Shown here piece by piece: positions 50,301-58,512 of a stretch of 64,000 nucleotides of DNA. The stretch is from Desulfobulbaceae bacterium UBA2273. GTDB taxonomy: Bacteria; Desulfobacterota; Desulfobulbia; Desulfobulbales; Desulfurivibrionaceae. Position 1 is the stretch's first letter, and every line of letters starts with the position of its first letter. The notes beneath the pieces were generated by a model. It made no database searches. It saw nothing but the letters and a program-made list of their open reading frames with translations, and was not told where the DNA came from. The DNA lies in NCBI GenBank assembly GCA_002347095.1, contig DDWZ01000024.1:27615-91614 (forward strand). Direction: 5' to 3'. The translations under genes and the position numbers were made by a program.

Positions 50301-51272
50301 ATGATAATCACTTGCCCCCATTGCAAAAAAGAGCACAACATCGATGAAAAGAGGATCCCGCCCAATGTCAAGATGGCTCGGTGCCAAGGGTGCGGGCAGC
50401 AGTTCCCCCTCGATATACCCCGAGAAGAAACGCCTCCCCCGCCACAGCCGCAGCCCGCCCCGGTCGAAATGGTCCCGGACCCTAATCCCGGCTCCGCGCC
50501 CCGGTCCACTCAGGAAACCAGAAGAATCGGCGTCTCGTTGAGCAAGGGCGGGGTCGGCAAAACCACCACCTCGGTGAATCTCGCGGCCGGCCTCGCCCTG
50601 GCCGGAAAAAGGGTTCTGCTGGTTGACACCGATACCCAGGGACAGTCAAGCTTCATGCTGGGCGTAAAACCCAAAGGCGGCCTCACCGAGCTGGTAACCG
50701 GCGAACTCCCCCCCGAGGAGGCAATCGTCCAGGCCCGCAAAAATCTGTGGATCCTGGCCGGAGGCAAATCCCTGGCAGGCCTCAAGCGCCTCATCGACCG
50801 CAAGGACTACGGCGGCGAGTTGACCATTGCCCAGGCCCTCACCCCGCTGGAAAAAGACTACGATTACGTGGTGGTGGACACCTCGCCGGGCTGGGATCCG
50901 CTCACCGTCAATGTCTTGTTCTATGTCAACGAGCTGATGACCCCGGTCTCCCTTGAGGTCATGTCCATCCAGGGATTTGGCGAATTCCTGAAAAGCATCG
51001 CCTCCATCCAGAAATTCCGCAAGGAAGTCGAACTGCGCTACATTTTGCCCACCTTTCGCGACATGCGGGTGAAAAGGGGCAGCGAGTTTCTGGAGGAGAT
51101 TGAAAAAATTTACGGGGAGAAGGTCTGCGCCCCGATCCGCTACAACGTCCGTCTCTCCGAGGCTCCGGCCTATGGCCAGACCATTTTTGAGTTTGCCCCG
51201 GGGTCCAACGGCGCCCAGGACTACCGGGATCTTGTCCGCAAGGTCACCGGCGAACCGGACCTCTTCACCTGA
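50301..51272 (+). CDS. ParA-family ATPase with N-terminal zinc ribbon
   Basis: A 323-residue protein. Residues 1-37 form an MJ0042-type zinc ribbon (CPHCKKEHNI and CQGCGQQFPL), then a Pro-rich linker (about 40-70), then a ParA/MinD domain from about 75: deviant Walker A SKGGVGKTTTSVNLA, LVDTDTQGQ, VVVDTSPGWDPLTVNVL. It should form ATP-dependent dimers that bind DNA nonspecifically to position cargo. The zinc ribbon fusion is unusual. Partner candidates are the PilZ and RHH-like proteins upstream. It is not next to parB and is unlikely to be the chromosomal ParA. Confidence 0.88.
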   Translation: MIITCPHCKKEHNIDEKRIPPNVKMARCQGCGQQFPLDIPREETPPPPQPQPAPVEMVPDPNPGSAPRSTQETRRIGVSLSKGGVGKTTTSVNLAAGLALAGKRVLLVDTDTQGQSSFMLGVKPKGGLTELVTGELPPEEAIVQARKNLWILAGGKSLAGLKRLIDRKDYGGELTIAQALTPLEKDYDYVVVDTSPGWDPLTVNVLFYVNELMTPVSLEVMSIQGFGEFLKSIASIQKFRKEVELRYILPTFRDMRVKRGSEFLEEIEKIYGEKVCAPIRYNVRLSEAPAYGQTIFEFAPGSNGAQDYRDLVRKVTGEPDLFT

Positions 51273-51347
51273 TCCGCGCCATGCCGCGCGCATTGCCGAA
51301 AAATAACGAGCCTGTACACCGGTCCAGGACAGGGAAGGATTCTGCCC

Positions 51348-51836
51348 ATGGCCTTTGAAAGCAAACTGATTCCCATCCTGCGCGAGGGAGTCGAGATCGT
51401 GAAAATGATCTCTTTTAAAAAATTGAAAGAAACGCTGACCACGAAGCATCCCGAGCACGAAGCCGCCTTCATCGCCAAGCTTGCCGGGGCGCTGATCAAT
51501 ACGGTCTTCGGCGTCCCCCCCCAAGAGGAACCCTTTGCCGCATTTGCCAGGAACCACGCGGATCTCATTGCCCAAGAGCAGGGCAAGATCGGGGCCATGC
51601 TGGAGGATCTGCGGATTCCCCTCACCGACGCCCTCCGCATCCAATCCCTGTGCGACCATCAGGAAGGCGCGGACAGCACCGCCACCCTCCAGCAGGCGCA
51701 AGACCTGGGCATTCTCCTGGTTGAGCGCGACCTGCCCATGCCCCACCGTTTCATCGAACTGGTCCGCAGGCTGGGCAGCGGATTCGGCCTGCTTGTGCCG
51801 CCCCAGCCCAATCCCGATGGGGCAACAACCCACTAA
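51348..51836 (+). CDS. conserved hypothetical protein downstream of ParA
   Basis: A 162-residue soluble helical protein (ILREGVEIVKMISFKKLKET, HEAAFIAKLAGALINTVFG). No motif recognised. It ends 27 bases from the convergent response regulator gene. Same strand and short spacing suggest it is part of the PilZ/ParA operon. Confidence 0.65.
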   Translation: MAFESKLIPILREGVEIVKMISFKKLKETLTTKHPEHEAAFIAKLAGALINTVFGVPPQEEPFAAFARNHADLIAQEQGKIGAMLEDLRIPLTDALRIQSLCDHQEGADSTATLQQAQDLGILLVERDLPMPHRFIELVRRLGSGFGLLVPPQPNPDGATTH

Positions 51837-51862
51837 AAAACGCTTGGCAGGCCGCTCGCCCC

Positions 51863-53230
51863 TCAGCCCTCAAGCTCATACTTCTTGATCTTGCGCCAGA
51901 GGGAAACCCGGTCAATGCCCAGAACCTGGGCGGCCAGGCTCTTGTTGTCCCCGTGCTCCCTCAACACCCACTCGATATAGGCCCGTTCCTGATCGGCAAG
52001 GCTGGGGATGCCGCCGCTTTTCCGGCGGAAGGTATGAAACGAAGCGTCGCGCAGATCTTCCGGCAGGTGGCCGACCTCAATGGTGTCGCCGCTGGCCAGC
52101 GCCACCCCCCGCTCGATGATGTTTTCCAGCTCCCGGACATTGCCCGGAAAATCGTAGCGCAGCAGGATATCCACCACCTCCGGCTCGATATTGCGCACCT
52201 CCTTGTGCATCAACACTCCGTATTTCCTGATAAAATGCTGGATCAGCAGGGGAAGGTCATCCTTGCGCTCGGCCAGGGGCGGGATATGGAGCGCCACCAC
52301 ATTGATCCGGAAAAACAGATCCTGCCGGAAATGCCCCAGCTTTACCTCCTCCTGGAGGTTCCGGTTGGTTGCCGCAAGAAAGCGGACATTGACCTTGATC
52401 GGTGAAACCCCGCCGAGATGCATCACCTCTTTTTCCTGGATCACCCGGAGGAGCTTCACCTGCATGGCCGGAGACATCTCGGTGATCTCATCGAGAAAAA
52501 GGGTGCCGCCATCGGCCATCTCCACCAATCCCTTCTTCATTTCCACCGCCCCGGTAAACGCCCCTTTCTCGTGCCCGAAGAGCTCATTGGCCAACAGATC
52601 TTCCTGGAAAGCCCCGCAATTCACGGAAAGCAGGGGCCCGTTGCGGCGGTTGCTGCAACTATGGACAAATTGGGCCAGCAGCTCCTTGCCGGTGCCTGAC
52701 TCCCCGCAGATCACCACGTTGCTGTCCGAGGTGGCAACCTGGCCGGCCGTGGCCAGCAATTTTTTCATCCCGGGGTTGTCGGTGATGATGCGGGCATCTC
52801 CCTGGAACGCCTTGAGATGTTCCCGCAACCTGGAGTTTTCCCGCTTGAGCCTGGTTTTCTCCAGGGCTTCCCGTACAACCTTCCGGACCTCGTCCAGCTT
52901 GTAGGGCTTGGCAATATAATGGTACGCCCCGCCCTTCATCGCCTCGATGGCCGAATCCACCGTGGCGTACCCGGTGATCATGATCACCTCGGTGTCCGGA
53001 TACAGCTCCCTGGTGCGTTTCAGGATCTGCATCCCCCCGACCTTTTCCATCTTCAAATCGGTCAGGACCAGGTCAAACATGTTCTCCTCCAGCAGATACA
53101 GGGCCCGGGGACCGCTCTGTGAGGCGGTGACCTCGTACCCCTCTTTCTTCAAAACATGCTTGAGGTTGTTCAAGGCAATCTCTTCGTCGTCAACGACCAA
53201 GATCCTTGTGGGTTCGTCATTCGTGACCAT
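51863..53230 (-). CDS. sigma-54 response regulator
   Basis: A 455-residue NtrC-family regulator: receiver (about 8-125; ILVVDDEEIALNNL, VLTDLKMEKVGG, IAKPYK), AAA+ domain (about 150-380; GESGTGKE, intact GAFTGA, FLDEITE) and Fis helix-turn-helix (LAAQVLGIDRVSLWRKIKKY). The start ATG at 53230 overlaps the kinase gene by 14 bases; the long frame to 53524 lies inside the kinase gene. Its gene pair is divergent from an exporter/stress protein cluster that has a perfect sigma-54 promoter (54942-54957), a likely target. Confidence 0.93.
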   Translation of the reverse strand: MVTNDEPTRILVVDDEEIALNNLKHVLKKEGYEVTASQSGPRALYLLEENMFDLVLTDLKMEKVGGMQILKRTRELYPDTEVIMITGYATVDSAIEAMKGGAYHYIAKPYKLDEVRKVVREALEKTRLKRENSRLREHLKAFQGDARIITDNPGMKKLLATAGQVATSDSNVVICGESGTGKELLAQFVHSCSNRRNGPLLSVNCGAFQEDLLANELFGHEKGAFTGAVEMKKGLVEMADGGTLFLDEITEMSPAMQVKLLRVIQEKEVMHLGGVSPIKVNVRFLAATNRNLQEEVKLGHFRQDLFFRINVVALHIPPLAERKDDLPLLIQHFIRKYGVLMHKEVRNIEPEVVDILLRYDFPGNVRELENIIERGVALASGDTIEVGHLPEDLRDASFHTFRRKSGGIPSLADQERAYIEWVLREHGDNKSLAAQVLGIDRVSLWRKIKKYELEG

Positions 53231-54680
53231 GTTCCTGTTGCTCTCCCGGTAGCCAGATAATGAAAGTAGTGCCGAGCCCTGGCCTGCTGTCCACGCTGAT
53301 GGACCCGCCATGCCACTCGATGATGTCATGCACAATGAACAATCCCAAGCCGGAGCCCTTGCCCACGTCCTTGGTGGTGAAAAACGGGTCAAAGATCCTG
53401 TTGACATGTTCCGCATCGATCCCAGGACCGTCGTCCTCGATGAGGATTTCCACCTCATCCAGCCCGGTGCCGCATCCGGTGCCAAGAGCGGAAATCCAGA
53501 TATGCCCGCTGCCCTGCATCGCATCGATCCCGTTCTTGATCAGATTGAGCAGAACCTGCTGCATTCGCTGCTTGTCAACGACAATGGAAAGATCCTCCGG
53601 AACGTCCACTCCGATAACCACTTCGCTGGGAACGTGCCCGCGCAGGAGGAGGATGGTTTCATCCACCAGCTTTTTGAAAAACAGCTTCTCCTTTTTGAAT
53701 TCCTTGATCCGGGAAAACTCCAGCAGGGTACGGACGATATCGCGCGCCTTGTCCGACTGCATCTCGATCTGGCCGATGAGGCTCTTCTTGAACTCCACAT
53801 TGTCGTCGTCGATCTCCTCGCCCAGAATCTGGGCCGAAGTGGAGATGTTGGACAGAGGGTTGTTCAGCTCGTGGGCCACTCCGGACAGCAGGGTGCCCAG
53901 CGCCGCCAGTTTTTCCGATTGCACCAGTTGATGCTGCCGCATCTGCAATTCCTTGGTCATCCGGTTGAAGGCCGTGAGCAATGATCGGATCTCCTGCTCC
54001 CCTTCCCCCACCGCGACCTCCACGAAATCCCCCTGGGAAATCCTCTTGGTATATCCTTCAAGAATCTTCAGGGAATTCACCACCTTCCTGCCCAGCAGGG
54101 CGGCAATGGTGAGGGCGGAAACAAACAGACAAAGCATGGAGGCAAGAAGAATCTTCTGGGTCGTTTTCAGGAGGGTCGTGATTTTCCGCTTTACGGCATT
54201 CCGGGTTTTTTCGCCGAACTCGGTGAGCTCTTTCCCGGTGGAACGGAGTTGCTCCTCCAGCTTTTCCTGGGTGTGGCCGCTGCCCGCGTAGTCCGCCCCT
54301 TGGGCAATCTGCTGGTAATAGGCATGGAGCTGCCCCATGTGCCTGTTGTACGCCTCGATCACCCGCGCCAACTGTTGGGTCTCCGGGGAGGAAACCACCT
54401 GATGCAGGGCCGCCGCGTTATTTTCATAGATGTCTCTGATTTGTCCCCAATAAAACTGGTTTTCCTGGAAATCCTTCGCCTGCCGGTAGAGAAAATAGTT
54501 CTTCTCGAACCTGCGCAGCTCAAGGGTCGTATTGAAAAAATCCTCGATAACCTCGCTGAAGGCAACCTGGTCTTCCACCCGCTTGACCAGGGCGTAGGTC
54601 AGCACGGCGGAGCCCACCATCAGAAGGAGCAACAGATAAAAGCCGTAGGTAATCTTCTTGCGTATGCCGAGGTGGAACAT
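53217..54680 (-). CDS. membrane sensor histidine kinase
   Basis: A 487-residue kinase. First helix about 12-31, an all-helical periplasmic region of about 145 residues (FFNTTLELRRFEKNYFLYRQ and on), second helix about 176-195, HAMP domain (196-248), HisKA with SGVAHELNNPLSNI and HATPase with DDGPGID and GKGSGLGLFIVHDII. The helical sensor recalls HBM-type small-molecule sensors. The ATG at 54680 has an AAGGAAGG site and is preferred over 54788. Partner of the regulator at 51863. Confidence 0.92.
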   Translation of the reverse strand: MFHLGIRKKITYGFYLLLLLMVGSAVLTYALVKRVEDQVAFSEVIEDFFNTTLELRRFEKNYFLYRQAKDFQENQFYWGQIRDIYENNAAALHQVVSSPETQQLARVIEAYNRHMGQLHAYYQQIAQGADYAGSGHTQEKLEEQLRSTGKELTEFGEKTRNAVKRKITTLLKTTQKILLASMLCLFVSALTIAALLGRKVVNSLKILEGYTKRISQGDFVEVAVGEGEQEIRSLLTAFNRMTKELQMRQHQLVQSEKLAALGTLLSGVAHELNNPLSNISTSAQILGEEIDDDNVEFKKSLIGQIEMQSDKARDIVRTLLEFSRIKEFKKEKLFFKKLVDETILLLRGHVPSEVVIGVDVPEDLSIVVDKQRMQQVLLNLIKNGIDAMQGSGHIWISALGTGCGTGLDEVEILIEDDGPGIDAEHVNRIFDPFFTTKDVGKGSGLGLFIVHDIIEWHGGSISVDSRPGLGTTFIIWLPGEQQEHGHE

Positions 54681-54771
54681 GATCTGCCTTCCTTTCCCGC
54701 AAGGTGCCGATTCGCCCTGCCGGTTTCCTGTTCGAGAGCACAATACTCCCAGCGAAAAACAAAGTCCAGAG

Positions 54772-54866
54772 GTTGCATTTGGCAACACTGGTTTTCTTGT
54801 TGCAACACCAACACATCTCGTTGACTTTATTGAGTATTATTTTTTCACCACGGCTCACGTTGCAAA
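54772..54866. promoter_or_regulatory. candidate activator sites: GTTGC repeats
   Basis: Three symmetric or half-symmetric GTTGC elements lie 76-170 bases upstream of the sigma-54 promoter at 54942: GTTGC-N5-GCAAC (54772-54786), TGTTGCAACA (54798-54807) and GTTGCAAAAC (54859-54868 region). Their repeat sequence and distance suit binding sites for an NtrC-type activator, most simply the response regulator encoded by the divergent gene pair. Confidence 0.65.
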
Positions 54867-54941
54867 ACTGAAACATCGTCCAAAAAATCCAACACACGCA
54901 CAACTTATTGAAATAAAAGGATAAAAATAAAAAATCAGACA

Positions 54942-54957
54942 TGGCACGCTTGTTGCT
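54942..54957 (+). promoter_or_regulatory. sigma-54 promoter of the exporter/stress cluster
   Basis: TGGCACGCTTGTTGCT matches the sigma-54 consensus exactly: TGGCAC, five bases, TTGCT. It points into the plus-strand cluster starting at 55029, with 72 bases from the -12 box to the first ATG. Confidence 0.9.
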
Positions 54958-55028
54958 CAATACAACTGGCAACAGCACAAGGGCATGTCCCGGTTTCACG
55001 CACCATCCACAGAGAAAGGAGAACCACC

Positions 55029-55208
55029 ATGAACACCATATTGAATCGCATCGACCGCCTGATGACAGCCATTACCTTTGCCGAAGCCAACGAACCAGAA
55101 CTGGCGCAAGAATACGCCGGCAACCGGAAATCAACGCCGGGCAAACCGGCACCGCAGGCCACGGAAATACCCGGCGGCCAGATCCTGCCGAACCAGGCAA
55201 CCCATTAA
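55029..55208 (+). CDS. 59-residue protein with AFAEAGE-type N-terminus
   Basis: A short protein with an N-terminal helix (RIDRLMTAITFAEANEPELA) and a disordered, Pro/Gly-rich C-terminal part. The segment TAITFAEANEPELAQEYA aligns with the N-termini of the next two proteins (TAATFAEAGEFETARQFL and SAVAFAEAGEHDTARQIL). An AGAAAGGAG site precedes the ATG. First gene behind the sigma-54 promoter. No other function is visible. Confidence 0.7.
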   Translation: MNTILNRIDRLMTAITFAEANEPELAQEYAGNRKSTPGKPAPQATEIPGGQILPNQATH

Positions 55209-55236
55209 ACCGAACACCCTTTCCCCGGAAACGACC

Positions 55237-55764
55237 ATGAGCGCACTGACGACGATGTTCAAAAAACTTGAAGAAGCCATGACTGCGGCGACCTTTGCCG
55301 AGGCAGGCGAGTTCGAGACGGCTCGCCAGTTTCTCCAGACAAACAAGAATGCGCGCAAACGGGTACTTCTGGGCACCGACAAACCGGAAATCGCCCCAAG
55401 AACCATCAGCTATGCCCTGCATCTCTGTCAACGCCTGGGCGGCGGCCTAGAGATCTTCCACATGCTGAACATGCCGGAGAATGAACCCGTCTCCGGCTTG
55501 GGACAGGAAAAAGAGCCCCTCGCCGCCTTGAACCACGCCCTGCAAGAAAAGGGCGTGATCTATCAACCGGTCAGCGGGCTTGACTGCCTGGCCGACGAAG
55601 TACTCCGGCATGCCGGCTCCCGCAGGGACATCCTCTGCGTTGTCTTCGATGCGCTGGAGCCGGACGGCCCAAAATGCCGCAAGGCAAAAGAAAACATGAT
55701 CGCCAAATTTCAGGCCCTGCACTGCCCTGTCGTGATGTACGCAGGGTCGTCCGTCAGGGCCTGA
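55237..55764 (+). CDS. UspA-like protein with AFAEAGE-type N-terminus
   Basis: A 175-residue protein. Residues 1-40 carry the shared segment (TAATFAEAGEFETARQFLQ). Residues 41-170 look like a divergent universal stress protein: KRVLLGTDKPEIAPRTISYA, LGGGLEIFHML, HCPVVMYAGSS. The ATP-binding GxxGxxxxxxxGS motif of UspA is absent, so nucleotide binding is doubtful. It lies between the 59-residue gene and a two-helix membrane protein gene. Ribosome site is weak; the start is set by alignment with its neighbours. Confidence 0.7.
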   Translation: MSALTTMFKKLEEAMTAATFAEAGEFETARQFLQTNKNARKRVLLGTDKPEIAPRTISYALHLCQRLGGGLEIFHMLNMPENEPVSGLGQEKEPLAALNHALQEKGVIYQPVSGLDCLADEVLRHAGSRRDILCVVFDALEPDGPKCRKAKENMIAKFQALHCPVVMYAGSSVRA

Positions 55765-55802
55765 CTTCTATAACTACATTTACACCACATAAGGGAGAAA
55801 AG

Positions 55803-56150
55803 ATGACTATCACCACCTTTGACAAAAACATGTCGGCTGTCGCCTTTGCCGAGGCGGGCGAACACGACACCGCCCGCCAGATCCTGGGCGAAAAAGCCAC
55901 CCGCCAGCACGGCAAATCCCCGGCCCCTGCGGCAAAAAGCAAGCCCTACCTGAAGACCATCATCTTCGGGACGATGTCGCTTTCCGCCTATTACCTGCTC
56001 TTCACCAACGAAAAGCTGGTCACCGAGGTCTTCACCATGGGCGGCTGGCGCTGGGTGTATCCGGTGGGGGCGGCCTTTTTCTTTTCCTTTATCCATGGGG
56101 CCTTTGCCAGCAACCTGCTGAGCGCCCTTGGCATTGAAGCAAAAAAATAA
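55803..56150 (+). CDS. two-helix membrane protein with AFAEAGE-type N-terminus
   Basis: A 115-residue protein: shared N-terminal segment (SAVAFAEAGEHDTARQILGE), a basic linker, then two membrane helices (about 52-68 IIFGTMSLSAYYLLFTN and 85-105 YPVGAAFFFSFIHGAFASN). An AAGGGAG site precedes the ATG at 55803. It is followed 40 bases later by the TauE/SafE-like exporter gene. The cytoplasmic N-terminus shares its start with two soluble proteins, which suggests a common binding partner. Confidence 0.75.
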   Translation: MTITTFDKNMSAVAFAEAGEHDTARQILGEKATRQHGKSPAPAAKSKPYLKTIIFGTMSLSAYYLLFTNEKLVTEVFTMGGWRWVYPVGAAFFFSFIHGAFASNLLSALGIEAKK

Positions 56151-56189
56151 ACCAGCCGCACCGGCTCGCATAAAGGAGATTTACCCGCA

Positions 56190-57530
56190 ATGAAGAAGTT
56201 ACTACTCATACTCATGTTCGCCCTGCTCCCCCTGTCCCTGTCCGCCCATTCGGCCCTTGCCGCCGGCGATGGCCCGTCCAAGGACATGCTCAAGGGTATT
56301 ATTACCCAAGTGAACAGTGCGGAGCGCACGGTTCTTTTTGAAAAAGACGGCACCAAGGAAATGGTGACTTTGGCCCTGAACGAGAAGATGGAGCCCGAGG
56401 ACATCGCCATGAACCAGAAGGTGTTGATCAATCTGGATAAACATGCCGAGGCCGGCAATGTGATGAAGGATATCTCCGTCATGTTCATGGACATGACCGC
56501 CAGCAAGCTCATTGCCCTGCTGGTTATCGGCGCTGTTGGCGGCTTGCTCTCCGGCTTCATCGGCTCCGGCGGCGCCTTTGTCATGACCCCGGCCATGATG
56601 TCCCTGGGCGTCCCGGGCGCGGTGGCGGTGGCCAGCAACATGTGCCATAAGTTCCCCAAGGCCATGGTCGGCGCTTACAAGCGCTGGAAATACGGCCAGG
56701 CCGACATCAAGCTCGGTCTGGTCATGGCCACCACCGCTGTCATCGGCGTGCAGATCGGGATCAAGATCCAGAAATACATCCTGAACCAGTTCGGCGGCGC
56801 AGGCTCCAACCTTTACATCAGCGCGGTGTTCATGGTGGTCCTCGTCTTTGTCGGCGGCTATGTGTTTTTCGATGCCTGGAAACTCGCCAGGGGCGGCGGC
56901 AAGGAAACCGTAAGCAAGCTGGCCCTGCGCATGCAGAAGATCCAGCTCGCGCCCATGATGCACTTCAAAACCGCCAAAGTGACCATCTCCGCCTGGATCA
57001 CCATCCCGGTCGGCCTGCTCACCGGCATGCTCGCGGCCACCATCGCGGTGGGCGGCTTCGTCGGCGTCCCCGGCATGATCTATGTAATCGGCGCCTCCGC
57101 CGTGGTGGCCAGCGCCACCGAGCTGATCATCGCCTTTGTCATGGGCGCCTGGGGTTCCGTGCAGTGGGGTCTCTCCGGCCTCATTGATATCCGCCTCGCC
57201 CTGCTGCTTTTGGCCACCTCCCTGATCGGCGTGCAGCTCGGCGCCCTGGGAACCACCTATGTCAAGGATTACATCATCAAGGTGGTCATGGCTACCACCA
57301 TGCTCATTGTCGCAGTCAGCCGCGGCGTCAAGATCCCCGGCTATCTGATCGACCTTGAGCTGATGACCCCCATACAGGAAAGCACCCTCGCCCTGCTCGA
57401 AGGCATCAGCTTCTGGTCCCTGGTCACAGCCCTGGGTTCCGCCGCGCTCATCATCATCGTGGCCATGATCAAAGGCATGACCGCCGACAGCAGAAGCAAA
57501 AAAGCTGTACTGGGCGTAAGCAATGGCTAA
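56190..57530 (+). CDS. TauE/SafE-like anion exporter with exported N-terminal domain
   Basis: A 446-residue membrane protein. Signal peptide (about 1-24, LLLILMFALLPLSLSAHSAL), a small extracytoplasmic domain (about 27-100; ITQVNSAERTVLFEKDGTKE), then at least eight helices of the TauE/SafE fold with the GLLSGFIGSGGAFVMTPAMM motif and its second repeat GMLAATIAVGGFVGVPGMIYV. The family exports sulfite, organosulfonates or related anions. The N-terminal domain is not typical and could modulate the transporter. AAAGGAG precedes the ATG. The end overlaps the tandem Usp gene by eight bases. Confidence 0.88.
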   Translation: MKKLLLILMFALLPLSLSAHSALAAGDGPSKDMLKGIITQVNSAERTVLFEKDGTKEMVTLALNEKMEPEDIAMNQKVLINLDKHAEAGNVMKDISVMFMDMTASKLIALLVIGAVGGLLSGFIGSGGAFVMTPAMMSLGVPGAVAVASNMCHKFPKAMVGAYKRWKYGQADIKLGLVMATTAVIGVQIGIKIQKYILNQFGGAGSNLYISAVFMVVLVFVGGYVFFDAWKLARGGGKETVSKLALRMQKIQLAPMMHFKTAKVTISAWITIPVGLLTGMLAATIAVGGFVGVPGMIYVIGASAVVASATELIIAFVMGAWGSVQWGLSGLIDIRLALLLLATSLIGVQLGALGTTYVKDYIIKVVMATTMLIVAVSRGVKIPGYLIDLELMTPIQESTLALLEGISFWSLVTALGSAALIIIVAMIKGMTADSRSKKAVLGVSNG

Positions 57531-58377
57531 GTACCGGAAGATCCTCGTTGCCTACGACGGTTCTCCCTCGGCTCGAAACGCGCTCTCCCTGGCAAGCCAG
57601 TTTGCCAGGGAGGACAAGAGCTGGATCAAGGTGCTTGCCGTTGTCCCCCCCTACCAGGGGGACTTGGAGCTCATCGGGGTTTCGGACATTAAAGAGGCTA
57701 TCGCCGGCCCCGGCCAGGAAATGCTGGCCGAGGCCAGGAACCTTGCGGACCGCGAAGGGATCAGCATCCTGACCAATCTGGAACAGGGCGAGCCATATGA
57801 GCAGATCGTCCAGGTCGCGGAAGAAGAGAACTGCGACCTGATCATCATGGGCCGCAGGGGCAAGAACAAGATGGAGCGTGAGCTCATGGGCAGCGTCACT
57901 GCCCGGGTTATCGGACACACGAGCAAGGATGTTCTGGTGACTCCGGAAGCCGGCAAGCTCTCCTGGGAGAATATCCTGCTGGCCACGGACGGCTCCACCT
58001 GTTGCGACAACTCCCTGGCCCGGGCCCTGGAGATCGCCCAGGAACGGAAGGTAAAACTCAATGCCGTTTCGGTGGTCTATACCAACGACGAATTTTACGC
58101 CCTTGGCCAGGAAGTCGTGAAGGAACTGTACCAGGAAGCGGACAAGGTCTTGGACAAAGTGCGAAAATGGGGTGGGGATCTCGGGGTGCAAACGGAACTG
58201 TTTGTGCGGGATGGCGAGCCCCATCAGGCCATCAACGCCATGGCGGCGGAAATCTCCGCCACCCTCATCATCATGGGGTCCCATGGCCGGAAAGGGCTGA
58301 CCCGGTTCCTCATGGGCAGCGTCACCGAACGGGTTATCGGCTATGCGGACTGCCCGGTTTTGATCTGCCACCTGTAA
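57523..58377 (+). CDS. tandem universal stress protein
   Basis: A 284-residue cytoplasmic protein with two UspA domains. Domain 1: KILVAYDGSPSARNALSLAS and IIMGRRGKNKMERELMGSVT. Domain 2: NILLATDGSTCCDNSLARAL and IIMGSHGRKGLTRFLMGSVT with the ATP-binding GxxGxxxxxxxGS. The second domain keeps the ATP motif more closely. Eight-base overlap with the exporter gene shows translational coupling, suggesting the Usp controls or senses the exporter state. Confidence 0.93.
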   Translation: MAKYRKILVAYDGSPSARNALSLASQFAREDKSWIKVLAVVPPYQGDLELIGVSDIKEAIAGPGQEMLAEARNLADREGISILTNLEQGEPYEQIVQVAEEENCDLIIMGRRGKNKMERELMGSVTARVIGHTSKDVLVTPEAGKLSWENILLATDGSTCCDNSLARALEIAQERKVKLNAVSVVYTNDEFYALGQEVVKELYQEADKVLDKVRKWGGDLGVQTELFVRDGEPHQAINAMAAEISATLIIMGSHGRKGLTRFLMGSVTERVIGYADCPVLICHL

Positions 58378-58412
58378 GCGCAAGCTGCCCTTCATCCACA
58401 CCCTGTTCCCCG

Positions 58413-58442
58413 CGGGCGCTCATCCGAGCGCCCGTTTTTTTT
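58413..58442 (+). terminator. intrinsic terminator after the Usp gene
   Basis: CGGGCGCTC and GAGCGCCCG form a nine-pair stem with an ATCC loop, followed by eight T residues. It closes the exporter/stress operon. Confidence 0.95.
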
Positions 58443-58512
58443 CAGTGGGCCGAGGCTTCTCGTACAGCTTTGCCCATGGCGCTCCCGCCCGCATTCGGGT
58501 ATCTTCACTCCC

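Noticed and set aside
50301..51272. Chromosomal ParA of a parABS system
   Set aside because: No parB or parS-like sites are nearby, and the zinc ribbon fusion is unlike the chromosomal ParA.
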